A stretch of DNA of 64,000 bases from an uncultured Alphaproteobacteria bacterium (lineage in GTDB: Bacteria > Pseudomonadota > Alphaproteobacteria > Micropepsales > Micropepsaceae). The translations under genes and the position numbers were made by a program. The stretch covers positions 1 through 64,000 of the forward strand of contig CADEFU010000015.1 of NCBI GenBank assembly GCA_902826695.1, written 5' to 3'. The notes under the pieces were generated by a model. That model ran no database searches and was not told the DNA's origin. It was given only the letters and a program-made list of their open reading frames with translations. Shown here one piece after another: positions 35,505 through 43,613 of this stretch (positions are counted from its first letter, which is position 1; each line of letters begins with the position of its first letter).

Positions 35505-36706
35505 GCGTACTCGCAGACAACGTCGTTCACTTTGCGCGCACGCTTCGGCGGGCGGGGTTTCCTCTTGGGACTGGGCAGATCAACGAGGCGCTGCGCGCGG
35601 TTGAGGCGGTCGGCTTAGCGCGGCGGGACGATCTGCGGGCGGCGCTGTTTGCGACGCTGGTGACGCAGCCGGGGCAGCGACCTCTGTTCGAGCAAGCGTT
35701 CGAGGCGTTCTGGCGCGATCCGGGGTTGTTCGAGAAATCGCTCGCGGCGTTGCTGCCGCAAACGCCGATCCCGCCTGCGGAGCTGCCAACCGATGCGGGT
35801 GCGCGGCGCGTGGCCGAGGCGCTGCGTGGGCAAGCGGCGCCGCGGGAGGGCGAGACGAAGCTGCAGCTTGAGCTCGATGCGCGCGATACGGCGTCGGCGG
35901 ACGAGATCCTCGCGGCAAAGGACTTCGAGCAGATGACGGTCGATGAGATCGCGCGCGCGAAAGTGGTTCTGGGGAAGATGACGTGGGCGCTGCCGCCGCG
36001 GTTGACGCGGCGGACCGAGGCCGCGGTTCGGGGGCACGCGTTCGACTTGCGGCGGACGCTGCGGCGGTCGCTTAAGGCGGGGGGCAATGTCGTTCGGTTG
36101 GAGCGGCGTCGCCGTCAACTGCGAGAGCCACCGCTCGTCGTGCTTTGCGACGTGTCTGGCTCGATGAGCGGTTATGCGCGCATGTGCCTGCACTTCCTGC
36201 ATGGGCTGACCCACACGCGGCGCGTACGCGGCGGGGCGACGCATACGTTTTTGTTCGGGACGCGGCTGACGAATATCTCGCGGGCGCTCAAGCTGCGCGA
36301 CCCTGACGAGGCGTTGATGAAGGCTGCCGCGCTGACGCCCGATTGGGACGGCGGCACGCGCATTGCCGAGGCGCTCAGCCGGTTCAATCGCGACTGGTCG
36401 CGGCGCGTGCTGGGGCAAGGCGCGGTCGTTTTGCTGATCACCGACGGGCTGGAGCGCGACGACGTTGGTGCGCTTCAGGGTGCGGCCGAGCGGCTGCACC
36501 GGTCGGCGAAGCGGGTGGTTTGGCTCAATCCCTTGCTGCGCTACGATGCATTTGCGCCAAAGGCTTTGGGCGTGAAAACCTTGCTGCGGCACGTGGACGA
36601 ACTCAGGCCCGTGCACAATCTCAACAGCATGGGCGATTTGGCGGCGGCGCTGAACGAACCGCTCCGCGCGGATCGGCTTAAAGCAGTGAAAGAACGGGCG
36701 GCATGA
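35501..36706 (+). CDS. coxE: VWA domain protein (CoxE-like)
   Basis: 401 residues. A long basic N-terminal region (about 1-200) is followed by a VWA domain with the MIDAS motif DVSGSMSG beginning at 217 and the later T and D residues (WDGGTRIAEAL, LITDGLERDD). CoxE acts with the MoxR ATPase as a metal-site chaperone. Starts in the last bases of coxD (ATGA overlap), so the two are translationally coupled. Confidence 0.9.
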   Translation: MSVLADNVVHFARTLRRAGFPLGTGQINEALRAVEAVGLARRDDLRAALFATLVTQPGQRPLFEQAFEAFWRDPGLFEKSLAALLPQTPIPPAELPTDAGARRVAEALRGQAAPREGETKLQLELDARDTASADEILAAKDFEQMTVDEIARAKVVLGKMTWALPPRLTRRTEAAVRGHAFDLRRTLRRSLKAGGNVVRLERRRRQLREPPLVVLCDVSGSMSGYARMCLHFLHGLTHTRRVRGGATHTFLFGTRLTNISRALKLRDPDEALMKAAALTPDWDGGTRIAEALSRFNRDWSRRVLGQGAVVLLITDGLERDDVGALQGAAERLHRSAKRVVWLNPLLRYDAFAPKALGVKTLLRHVDELRPVHNLNSMGDLAAALNEPLRADRLKAVKERAA

Positions 36707-37023
36707 CCGATCACGACAAGGTTTTGGAGACGGCGGAGACGTGGCTCGATGCGGGGCACCCCGTGGCGCTGGCGACCGTGATCAAAACGTGGGGCTCGGC
36801 GCCTCGGCCTGCGGGCAGCCAGCTTGCGGTGCGCAAGGACGGGACGTTCGTGGGCTCCGTCTCGGGCGGCTGCGTCGAGGGCGCGGTCATCGCCGAGGCG
36901 ATGGACGCGATCACGGACGGCAAGCCGCGCAAACTCGCGTTCGGCGTGTCGAACGAGCAGGCCTGGCAAGTGGGCCTCGCATGCGGCGGGCAGATCGAGA
37001 TCTACGTGGAGCGGGTTGAGTGA
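36703..37023 (+). CDS. XdhC/CoxI family protein, N-terminal-type domain only (106 aa)
   Basis: The protein covers just the XdhC/CoxI domain: HPVALATVIKTWGSAPRPAGSQLAV, GSVSGGCVEGAVIAEA, QVGLACGGQIEIYVER with the conserved cysteines in GGCVEG and ACGG. XdhC binds the molybdenum cofactor, protects it and helps sulphuration before insertion. In many bacteria this domain is fused to a Rossmann domain; here that partner is the next gene, overlapping by 4 bases. Confidence 0.88.
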   Translation: MTDHDKVLETAETWLDAGHPVALATVIKTWGSAPRPAGSQLAVRKDGTFVGSVSGGCVEGAVIAEAMDAITDGKPRKLAFGVSNEQAWQVGLACGGQIEIYVERVE

Positions 37024-37700
37024 AGCGCGACCTTCTCCATCGTTTGAATGAGGCGCGCGCGAAGGGGCGCGGCGTCGTGCTCGCGATACGGCTCGACACA
37101 GGTGTGCAGCGCTTGATCGAACGGGGCGACATGGCGGATGCGTTGGCAGCGGCCGCGCAGTCCGCGTTGGCGCGTGATCAAAGCGGCACTGTCGAGGTCG
37201 ATGGCGCCGGTTGGTTTCTGAACGTCTTCAACTCGCCACCGAAGCTTTACATCGTGGGTGCAGTTCACATCGCGCAGCCGCTCAGCCAGATGGCGGCGCT
37301 TGCCGCGTTCGACGTCACGGTCATCGATCCCCGGACCGCGTTCGCGACGAGCGAGCGGTTTCCGAATTTGCATCTGATCGCCGCTTGGCCGGATGAGGCG
37401 TTGGCGGATTTGCCGCTCGATGCGCGGACGGCGGTCGTCACGCTCACGCACGATCCGAAGCTCGACGATCCGGCATTGGTCGCGGCGCTGAAGTCGGAGG
37501 CGTTCTACATCGGCGCGTTGGGCTCGAAGAAGACGCATGCCGCGCGCGTCGGGCGGCTCACCGCGGCCGGGTTCGACGCTGCCGCGATCGCGCGCATTCG
37601 CGGGCCGGTCGGGCTCGACATCGGCGCCGTCTCGCCGGCGGAGATTGCGGTCTCGATCATGGCGCAAGTCATCGAGACCTTGCGCGCGGACGCGGCATGA
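37020..37700 (+). CDS. XdhC family protein, Rossmann-type domain (226 aa)
   Basis: GTG start overlapping the previous stop. The protein has a short N-terminal region (about 1-75, VVLAIRLDTGVQRLIE) and the XdhC Rossmann domain LYIVGAVHIAQPLSQMAALAAF, IDPRTAFATSERFP, VVTLTHDPKLDDPAL and FYIGALGSKKTHAARVGRL. The usual GAGHVA is GAVHIA here. It should act together with the preceding XdhC domain protein in Moco handling for the CoxL-type enzyme. Confidence 0.88.
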   Translation: MKRDLLHRLNEARAKGRGVVLAIRLDTGVQRLIERGDMADALAAAAQSALARDQSGTVEVDGAGWFLNVFNSPPKLYIVGAVHIAQPLSQMAALAAFDVTVIDPRTAFATSERFPNLHLIAAWPDEALADLPLDARTAVVTLTHDPKLDDPALVAALKSEAFYIGALGSKKTHAARVGRLTAAGFDAAAIARIRGPVGLDIGAVSPAEIAVSIMAQVIETLRADAA

Positions 37701-39307
37701 AGTTCGGCGAGCTACCCGTCGGCGACGCTTTGGGGTGCATCCTGGCGCACGGGGTGAGCGCCGGCGACGTGTCCTTCAAGAAGGGGCGCGTGCTGTCGGC
37801 GGCCGATATCGATGCCCTGAAGCGGGCGAACGTGCTGGCCGTGATGGCGGCGCAGCTCGACGCGGAGGACGTCGCCGAGGATGAGGCTGCGCGGCGCATC
37901 GGTGCCGCGGTGGCCGGCGCGCACACGGACGTATCGACCGCGATGACGGGGCGAACGAACCTCTACGCTTCCGAGCGAGGGCTGGTGTTGGTCGATGTCG
38001 CGCGCGTGAACGCGCTGAACGCGATCCACGAGAGCATCACGGTCGCAACGCTTGCGCCTTTCGAGGTGGTGGAGCGGCGGCAGATGCTGGCGACGGTGAA
38101 GATCATTCCGTTCGCGGCGCCCGCAACTGCCGTCGCGAAGGCCGTGGGGATTGGCGGCGCCGTTCGCGTCGCGCCGTTCCGGGCGAAGCGGATTGCGTTG
38201 ATCTCGACGACCTTGCCGGGGCTGAAGGCGTCGCTGCTCGACAAGAACCGGGGTGTGCTTGAGCAGCGTGTTCAAGCCCTGGGCAGCACCGTTTCGTTCG
38301 AGACGCGGGTTGCGCACGACGAGGCTGCGGCCGCTGTGGCACTTCGCGAGTGCTTGGCACAGAAGCCCGACTTGGTGTTCGTGTTTGGGGCGGCGGCGAC
38401 GACGGATCGGCGCGATGCCGTGCCCGCCGGGATCGCGGCAGCCGGGGGCGTGATTGAGCACTTTGGGATGCCGGTCGATCCGGGGAACTTGTTGCTGCTC
38501 GCCATGGCGGGCGCGACGCCCGTGATCGGGCTTCCGGGCTGCGCGCGTTCGCCGAAGGTGAACGGGTTCGATTGGGTGTTGCAGCGGCTGTGTGCCGATG
38601 TTCCGGTCACGCCCGGCGACATCATGGCGATGGGGGTTGGCGGTCTCTTGAAAGAAATCCCGACACGGCCGCAGCCGCGCGACGTCGCTGCGCCGCGCCC
38701 GCAACGGCAGCCGAAGATTACCGCTCTCGTGCTTGCCGCCGGCCGGTCGAGCCGGATGGGTGCGGAAAACAAGCTCCTGATGCCGTTGCGCGGCGCGCCG
38801 ATGGTCGCGCGAACGGTCGACGCCATCGCAGCAAGCGGCGTGCGCGATGTCGTCGTGGTGCTCGGCCACGAAGCGGATGCCGTTCGCAAAGCGCTCGCTG
38901 GGCGGGACTTGACGTTCATCGGCAATCCCCGCTTTGCCGAAGGCATGTCGACCTCGTTGAAGGCGGGTCTTGGCGGGATACACGCGGATGCAGATGGCGT
39001 GTTGATTTGCCTTGGCGACATGCCCGCGGTGACGACGGATGCGATCGACAAGCTGATCGCCGCCTTCAACCCAACCGAAGGTCGCGCGATCATCGTGCCG
39101 ACGTTCGGGGGCAAGCGCGGCAACCCGGTGCTGTTTGCGGCCGCTTTCGTCGACGAGATGCGCGCGGCCGATGGAGATGTCGGTGCGCGCGCGTTGCTTT
39201 CGCAGCATGCGGATGGCGTGTATGAGGTGGAGACCGATGCGGGGGTGTTGGCGGATGCCGACACGCCTGCAGCATTTGCGGCGTTGAAGGCTGATTTCGA
39301 GAAATGA
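37697..39307 (+). CDS. MoeA-like molybdopterin-binding domain fused to MobA/MocA-like nucleotidyltransferase
   Basis: 536 residues. The N-terminal 330 residues resemble a molybdopterin-binding protein (KFGELPVGDALGCILAHGV, LSAADIDALKRANV, and PVDPGNLLLLAMAGATPVIGLPGC). From about residue 339 a nucleotidyltransferase follows: ITALVLAAGRSSRMGAENKL, VVVVLGHEADAV, GLGGIHADADGVLICLGDMP. The MocA-type domain makes molybdopterin cytosine dinucleotide, the cofactor form required by CO-dehydrogenase-like enzymes. Overlaps neighbours by 4 bases on both sides. Confidence 0.9.
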   Translation: MKFGELPVGDALGCILAHGVSAGDVSFKKGRVLSAADIDALKRANVLAVMAAQLDAEDVAEDEAARRIGAAVAGAHTDVSTAMTGRTNLYASERGLVLVDVARVNALNAIHESITVATLAPFEVVERRQMLATVKIIPFAAPATAVAKAVGIGGAVRVAPFRAKRIALISTTLPGLKASLLDKNRGVLEQRVQALGSTVSFETRVAHDEAAAAVALRECLAQKPDLVFVFGAAATTDRRDAVPAGIAAAGGVIEHFGMPVDPGNLLLLAMAGATPVIGLPGCARSPKVNGFDWVLQRLCADVPVTPGDIMAMGVGGLLKEIPTRPQPRDVAAPRPQRQPKITALVLAAGRSSRMGAENKLLMPLRGAPMVARTVDAIAASGVRDVVVVLGHEADAVRKALAGRDLTFIGNPRFAEGMSTSLKAGLGGIHADADGVLICLGDMPAVTTDAIDKLIAAFNPTEGRAIIVPTFGGKRGNPVLFAAAFVDEMRAADGDVGARALLSQHADGVYEVETDAGVLADADTPAAFAALKADFEK

Positions 39308-39723
39308 GCGACGATCTCTACGCGAAGGAACTGTTGCGCTGGGCGGCGGATGTGAGCCACGCAGGCCACCTGCCCGAGCCGAAGCGCGCGGCCACGGTCA
39401 ACAACGCGATGTGCGGCGACAAGGTGACGATCGAGTTTGCGGTCGATCCAACGCATGAGATCACCGCGTGCCGGCACGACGCGAAGGCGTGCGTGCTGAC
39501 ACAGGCGAGTGCGGCGATCCTTGCGGCGAAGGCCGACGGTGCGGACGCGCAAGCGATCGCCAAGGTGAAGCGCCAAGTGACGGCGATGCTCAAAGAAGGC
39601 GCCGCGGCGCCGACGGGCAAGTGGTCGGCCTACGAGATTTTTGCGCCGGTGCGCGAGCACAAGAGCCGGCACACGTGCGTGCTGTTGCCGTTTGAGGCGG
39701 CTGAGAAGGCGCTTTCTACTTAA
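39304..39723 (+). CDS. IscU/NifU-N-like iron-sulphur scaffold (139 aa)
   Basis: ATGA overlap with the preceding gene. The scaffold ligands are Cys37 in NNAMCGDKV with Asp39, Cys63 in KACVLTQAS, and Cys125 in HTCVLLPF, as in IscU/SufU-type proteins. Being the last gene of the Mo-hydroxylase maturation operon, it may supply the [2Fe-2S] clusters of CoxS (inference). Its 3' end overlaps the convergent hydrolase gene by 8 bases. Confidence 0.85.
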   Translation: MSDDLYAKELLRWAADVSHAGHLPEPKRAATVNNAMCGDKVTIEFAVDPTHEITACRHDAKACVLTQASAAILAAKADGADAQAIAKVKRQVTAMLKEGAAAPTGKWSAYEIFAPVREHKSRHTCVLLPFEAAEKALST

Positions 39724-40528
39724 CGTGCCGCTCGATGAAGTCGGCGGCGGCGGTGAAGCCGCCAAGGTCGAAGATCGTGTTGTGGGCGGCGCGTTCCGGC
39801 CAGAAGCTCTCTTTGGGCTCGTTCGCGGCGTCGAACAGTTTGCGGCCGAGCTTTTGCGGGATCACTTGATCGGCACCGCCGTGCATGATCAGGAGCGGTT
39901 CGTGCACGTCGGCGATGCGGGCGAGCGAGTTGTATTGATCGGCCATCAGCCAGTGCACGGGGATGAACCAGAAGCTTTGCTCGGCGACATCGACCGTCGA
40001 GGTGTAAGGCGACTCCAGCACGACCGCGGCGAACTCCCGCTCCGTTGCCATTTTGGTGGCGATGCCGGTGCCCAAGGACTCGCCGTAGAGCGCGATGCGA
40101 TTGTCGGCGACGCCGTGTTCGTTCAGCCATGCGACCGCCGTGCGGGCGTCGGTGTAGAGCCCCTCCTCCGATGGCGCGCCGTCGCTGCCCGCGTAGCCGC
40201 GGTAGCCCAGGATCATCACGCCCATGTTCGCGTCTTTGAAGTACTTGAGGCGGTAGCGCTGGCTCCTCAGCGAGCCGCCGTTACCGTGGAACACAAGTAC
40301 GGTCGGGCGTCCCTCGGGCGCGGCTGCATACCAAGCGAAGACTCGCAAACCATCCGGCGTCTTGAGCTCGACTTCCTGCACATCCGCGAGCATGTCGTAG
40401 TAGGACGGCGGCACGCGCTTGATCGAGTCCGGGCGGTACATCAGGTCGCGCTGGAACGTGTAGAGAAGCAAGACGACGACGGTGTAGAGGCCGGCCGCCC
40501 CCACTGCGATCCGGCGCATCCAACGCAT
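39716..40528 (-). CDS. Membrane-anchored alpha/beta hydrolase (270 aa)
   Basis: ATG 40528 is preferred because GGAGGA lies 5 bases upstream; the much longer frame to 40804 is a shadow of the next gene. An N-terminal membrane helix (about residues 9-27) is followed by the hydrolase core VLVFHGNGGSLRSQRY, the nucleophile in IALYGESLGTGIA, the acid in MHGGADQVIP and His in ERAAHNTIF. This is the BEM46/ABHD13-like type. Substrate unknown. It lies 12 bases behind the glucosidase gene, probably in one transcript with it and clpP. Confidence 0.85.
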   Translation of the reverse strand: MRWMRRIAVGAAGLYTVVVLLLYTFQRDLMYRPDSIKRVPPSYYDMLADVQEVELKTPDGLRVFAWYAAAPEGRPTVLVFHGNGGSLRSQRYRLKYFKDANMGVMILGYRGYAGSDGAPSEEGLYTDARTAVAWLNEHGVADNRIALYGESLGTGIATKMATEREFAAVVLESPYTSTVDVAEQSFWFIPVHWLMADQYNSLARIADVHEPLLIMHGGADQVIPQKLGRKLFDAANEPKESFWPERAAHNTIFDLGGFTAAADFIERHVK

Positions 40529-40539
40529 GGCGTCCTCCA

Positions 40540-42126
40540 CTAGATCAAGACGGCAGAGCGCGGTCCCAGTCGCAACGATCCGCCGCTTCGCGCGACGTCG
40601 CCGACCGTCAACACCGCCTCGCCGGTTTTGTCGACCGGCACTGTCGCTTCGGACTTCGACAAATTGAAGACGCAGGCGATGTGATCGCCGCCACGAATCC
40701 GTTCGAAGGCGAGGATTTGGTCGCTTGCGGCCGTGATCTTGATGTCGCCCTGCGCGAGAACCGGGTGCTTCTTGCGCAGCGCGATCAGGTTGCGGGCAAA
40801 CCAAAGCGGCGAGGTTTGGTCACGTTCCTGGGTGGCGGCCGCAAGCGCGGCGTGAGCCGGCGCAACGGGCAGCCACGGTTCGCCGTAGCCGAAGCCGAGG
40901 TTCGGCTTGCCTTGAACCCAGGGCATCGGCGTGCGGCAGGGGTCACGGCCTTTCGCGTATGGGAAGTACAGTTCGCCCACGGGATCGCGGATTTGGTCGC
41001 GCTCGATCGGACCGTCGGGAAGGCCGAGTTCCTCGCCTTGGTACATCAGCACCGTGCCCTTCAGCGTCATGAGCAGCGTGAGCGCGAGTTTGGCGAGCGC
41101 GGGGTCGGCCTCCATCGTGCGGCCGTAGCGCGTGACGGGTCTGGGCACATCGTGGTTCGAGAACGTCACGCAGGGCCAAAGGCCTTCGAGTGCGTTCAGG
41201 AACTCGTAGTGCTTGGCGAAGACTTGCGGTTTGAAGGAGCGATCTTCTAGGAATGTGAATGTGTAGCCGGTGTGAAGACCATGGCGCTCGCCCGCGAAGT
41301 GGCCGAGCAGGCCCGGCTCCTCCGAGAACTCACCGAAGACGAAGCGATTGTCGTAGCGGTCGACGAGGGCGCGGATCTCGTCGAGTACTTCGCGGTTCTC
41401 GGGCAGGTTCGAGTCGCGAATGCGGCGCTGCATGTTTGGCGCGTGGGCCCAGTGGTGGGCCGTGCGCTCGTTCAGCGGCACTGCTGGATTGTCGCGCAAC
41501 TCATCGTCGTGGAAGTAGCTGTTGGCGACATCGAGGCGGAATCCATCGATGCCGCGGTCGAGCCAGAACTTGAGCACATCGAGCGCCGCCGCGCGCGCAT
41601 CGCCGTTGCGTAGGTTCAGCTTCGGCTGCTGTTTGAGGAATTTGTGGAAGTAGTATTGGCGTCGAACCGGGTGATACGACCACGCGGGGCCGCCGAAAAC
41701 GCTCAGCCAGTTGTTCGGCGCGGAGCCGTCTTCGCGCGGATCGGCCCAGACGTACCAATCGGCCTTCGGATTATCGCGCGAGGTCAGGCTTTCCTGGAAC
41801 CAGGCGTGCTGGTCGCTGGTGTGTGCGAGCACTTCGTCCAGGATGACTTTGAGACCGCGCCTATGCGCCTCGGCGATCAGGCGTTCGAAGTCTGCCATCG
41901 TGCCCAGCGTGGGCTCGACGGCGTTGAAGTCGGCGACGTCGTAGCCAAAGTCGCGGTTCGGCGAGGGATGAACGGGCGAGAGCCAAATTGCGTCAACGCC
42001 GAGCGAGGCGACGTAGTCGAGCTTGGATTCGATGCCGTTCAGGTCACCGATACCGTCGCCGTTCCCATCGCAGAAAGAGCGCGGGTAGATCTGATAGACG
42101 ACCGCGCTCTTCCACCACTGGCTCAC
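40540..42126 (-). CDS. Alpha-glucosidase (GH13 family)
   Basis: 528 residues. VVYQIYPRSFCDGNGDGIGDLNGI is the oligo-1,6-/alpha-glucosidase opening. Catalytic Asp199 (DGFRLDVAN), acid Glu266 (FVFGEFSEE) and transition-state Asp326 (FSNHDVPRP) are present. A C-terminal beta-domain ends the protein. It cleaves alpha-glucosidic bonds of maltose-like sugars, and without a signal peptide it acts in the cytoplasm. GTG start overlaps the clpP stop by 4 bases (GTGA), so the glucosidase is coupled to the protease gene, an odd pairing. Confidence 0.93.
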   Translation of the reverse strand: MSQWWKSAVVYQIYPRSFCDGNGDGIGDLNGIESKLDYVASLGVDAIWLSPVHPSPNRDFGYDVADFNAVEPTLGTMADFERLIAEAHRRGLKVILDEVLAHTSDQHAWFQESLTSRDNPKADWYVWADPREDGSAPNNWLSVFGGPAWSYHPVRRQYYFHKFLKQQPKLNLRNGDARAAALDVLKFWLDRGIDGFRLDVANSYFHDDELRDNPAVPLNERTAHHWAHAPNMQRRIRDSNLPENREVLDEIRALVDRYDNRFVFGEFSEEPGLLGHFAGERHGLHTGYTFTFLEDRSFKPQVFAKHYEFLNALEGLWPCVTFSNHDVPRPVTRYGRTMEADPALAKLALTLLMTLKGTVLMYQGEELGLPDGPIERDQIRDPVGELYFPYAKGRDPCRTPMPWVQGKPNLGFGYGEPWLPVAPAHAALAAATQERDQTSPLWFARNLIALRKKHPVLAQGDIKITAASDQILAFERIRGGDHIACVFNLSKSEATVPVDKTGEAVLTVGDVARSGGSLRLGPRSAVLI

Positions 42127-42725
42127 GCCATGTCGACCCGTTCGATGATGCGACCGACGAGGCCGTAGGCTTTTGCCTCTTCGGCGGACATCCAGAAGTT
42201 ACGGTCGGTGTCGTCTCTGACCTTTGAGAGCGGTTGTCCGGTCTCATCCGCGATCGTGCGGTTGATGCGTTCCTGCGCTTTCAGAATTTCACCTGCTTCG
42301 ATTTCGATGTCGCTGGCCGTCCCGCGCATGCCGCCCAAGGGCTGATGGATCATGAAGCGGCAATTCGGCATCGAGAAACGGTGCGCGCGGTCGGCGGCGA
42401 GGAAGATGTGGGTGCCGGCAGAGGCGACCCAGCCCGTGCCGATCGTCTTCACGTTGGGGCGCAGAGACTTGATCATGTCGTGGATCGTATCGCCCGACTC
42501 CACGTGGCCGCCGGGCGAGTTGATGATGATCTTGATATCCTTCTTCGGGTCCTCAGCGGCGAGCGCTAGCAGGTGGGCCGTCACGCGCTCGGCCATCTTC
42601 ATGTCCACTTCACCGAAGATGAGGACGGTGCGGGCTTTGTAGAGCGCCTGCGAGATCGCTGTGAACGGCGGCGGCTCAGGCGTCTTGGACTCTTCTTCTT
42701 TGTCGAGGCGGAACCGCGAAATCAT
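42123..42725 (-). CDS. clpP: ClpP family serine protease (paralogue)
   Basis: 200 residues. The catalytic triad is Ser102 in GWVASAGT, His127 in MIHQPLGG and Asp172 in DDTDRNFW. NSPGGHVESGDTIHDMI matches ClpP. The serine loop GWVASAGT differs from the GQAASMGA of the main ClpP, and the N-terminus (MISRFRLDKEEESK) is longer and charged. So it is probably a second ClpP with altered partner or substrate use. AAGGAAA precedes the ATG. No clpX or tig is adjacent, which also speaks against the housekeeping copy. Confidence 0.88.
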   Translation of the reverse strand: MISRFRLDKEEESKTPEPPPFTAISQALYKARTVLIFGEVDMKMAERVTAHLLALAAEDPKKDIKIIINSPGGHVESGDTIHDMIKSLRPNVKTIGTGWVASAGTHIFLAADRAHRFSMPNCRFMIHQPLGGMRGTASDIEIEAGEILKAQERINRTIADETGQPLSKVRDDTDRNFWMSAEEAKAYGLVGRIIERVDMA

Positions 42726-42794
42726 GGGTTTTTCCTTGAAACTGGGGGATTCGGATATGGGTTTAGCACCCCGTTCCGACCCACGCCAAGCCTG

Positions 42795-43535
42795 TCAGTT
42801 CACGCCCATGACTTTCGCCAAAGTCGGCCCGATTTCGGCGTTTACGACCAAATCCGCGAGGTGGTCGAGTTCGGTCGGGTCGCGGTTTAGAATCACGAAC
42901 TTCGCGCCGTTGCGTTTTGCGGCGATCGGCAGACCGGCGGCTGGATAAACGACGAGTGACGAGCCGATAGCTAGGCAGAGGTCGCAAGAGAGCACCGCTT
43001 CGGCCGCACGCTCCATCTCTTCCTCCGGCATCGCTTGGCCGAAGGAGATTGTCGCCGACTTCACGATGCCATTGCAGTCGCGGCAGACGGGCGGCTCGCC
43101 TGTCCTTTTGAAGACCGGTTCGATGTCGTCGAACTCGTGCCGCAAGCCGCAGGCGAGGCATTTTGCGTAGGTCGCGTTGCCGTGCACCTCGATCACCAAG
43201 GATGCGGGCACGCCGGCGGCCTGGTGCAGACCGTCCACGTTTTGGGTGATGACGTGGCTGACTTTGCCCTGCTCCACGAGCTTGGCCACCGCGCGGTGAC
43301 CGGCGTTCGGTTGAGCGTTCTTTAGCATGTCGCGTCCGCCGAAGAGCCTTGTCCATGCTTCGATGCGGGCATCGCGGGAGCGGACAAATTCGTCGAAGTA
43401 GATCACGCGATTCTTCGACCAGATGCCGCCGGGGCTGCGGAAATCGGGGATGCCCGATTCGGTCGAAATTCCCGCGCCCGTGAAGACCACGGCGCGCTTC
43501 GAGCGGTCGACCAGTGCTTTGAAATCATCCAACAT
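42795..43535 (-). CDS. Sir2 family NAD-dependent protein deacylase
   Basis: ATG 43535 gives 246 residues; the frame to 43697 adds an unlikely leader. Motifs: [15 protein letters not shown] (20-34), TQNVDGLH (97-104), catalytic His118 in VIEVHGN, zinc ligands Cys126, 129, 151 and 154, and [13 protein letters not shown]. It removes acetyl or longer acyl groups from lysines using NAD+, in the cytoplasm. It lies 69 bases before clpP on the same strand and may share its transcript. Confidence 0.93.
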   Translation of the reverse strand: MLDDFKALVDRSKRAVVFTGAGISTESGIPDFRSPGGIWSKNRVIYFDEFVRSRDARIEAWTRLFGGRDMLKNAQPNAGHRAVAKLVEQGKVSHVITQNVDGLHQAAGVPASLVIEVHGNATYAKCLACGLRHEFDDIEPVFKRTGEPPVCRDCNGIVKSATISFGQAMPEEEMERAAEAVLSCDLCLAIGSSLVVYPAAGLPIAAKRNGAKFVILNRDPTELDHLADLVVNAEIGPTLAKVMGVN

Positions 43536-43613
43536 GGGGCGAGCATGGCATGAGCTGCGGTATTGACGAAAGGTCCGCTCGACGGGACGGGCACCATACC
43601 TTAAGTCAAAGAT

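Noticed and set aside
37712..39765. Long minus-strand frames of nearly 500 codons opposite the MoeA-MobA-like gene
   Set aside because: High-GC antisense shadows; the plus-strand gene has clear motifs and tight operon overlaps.
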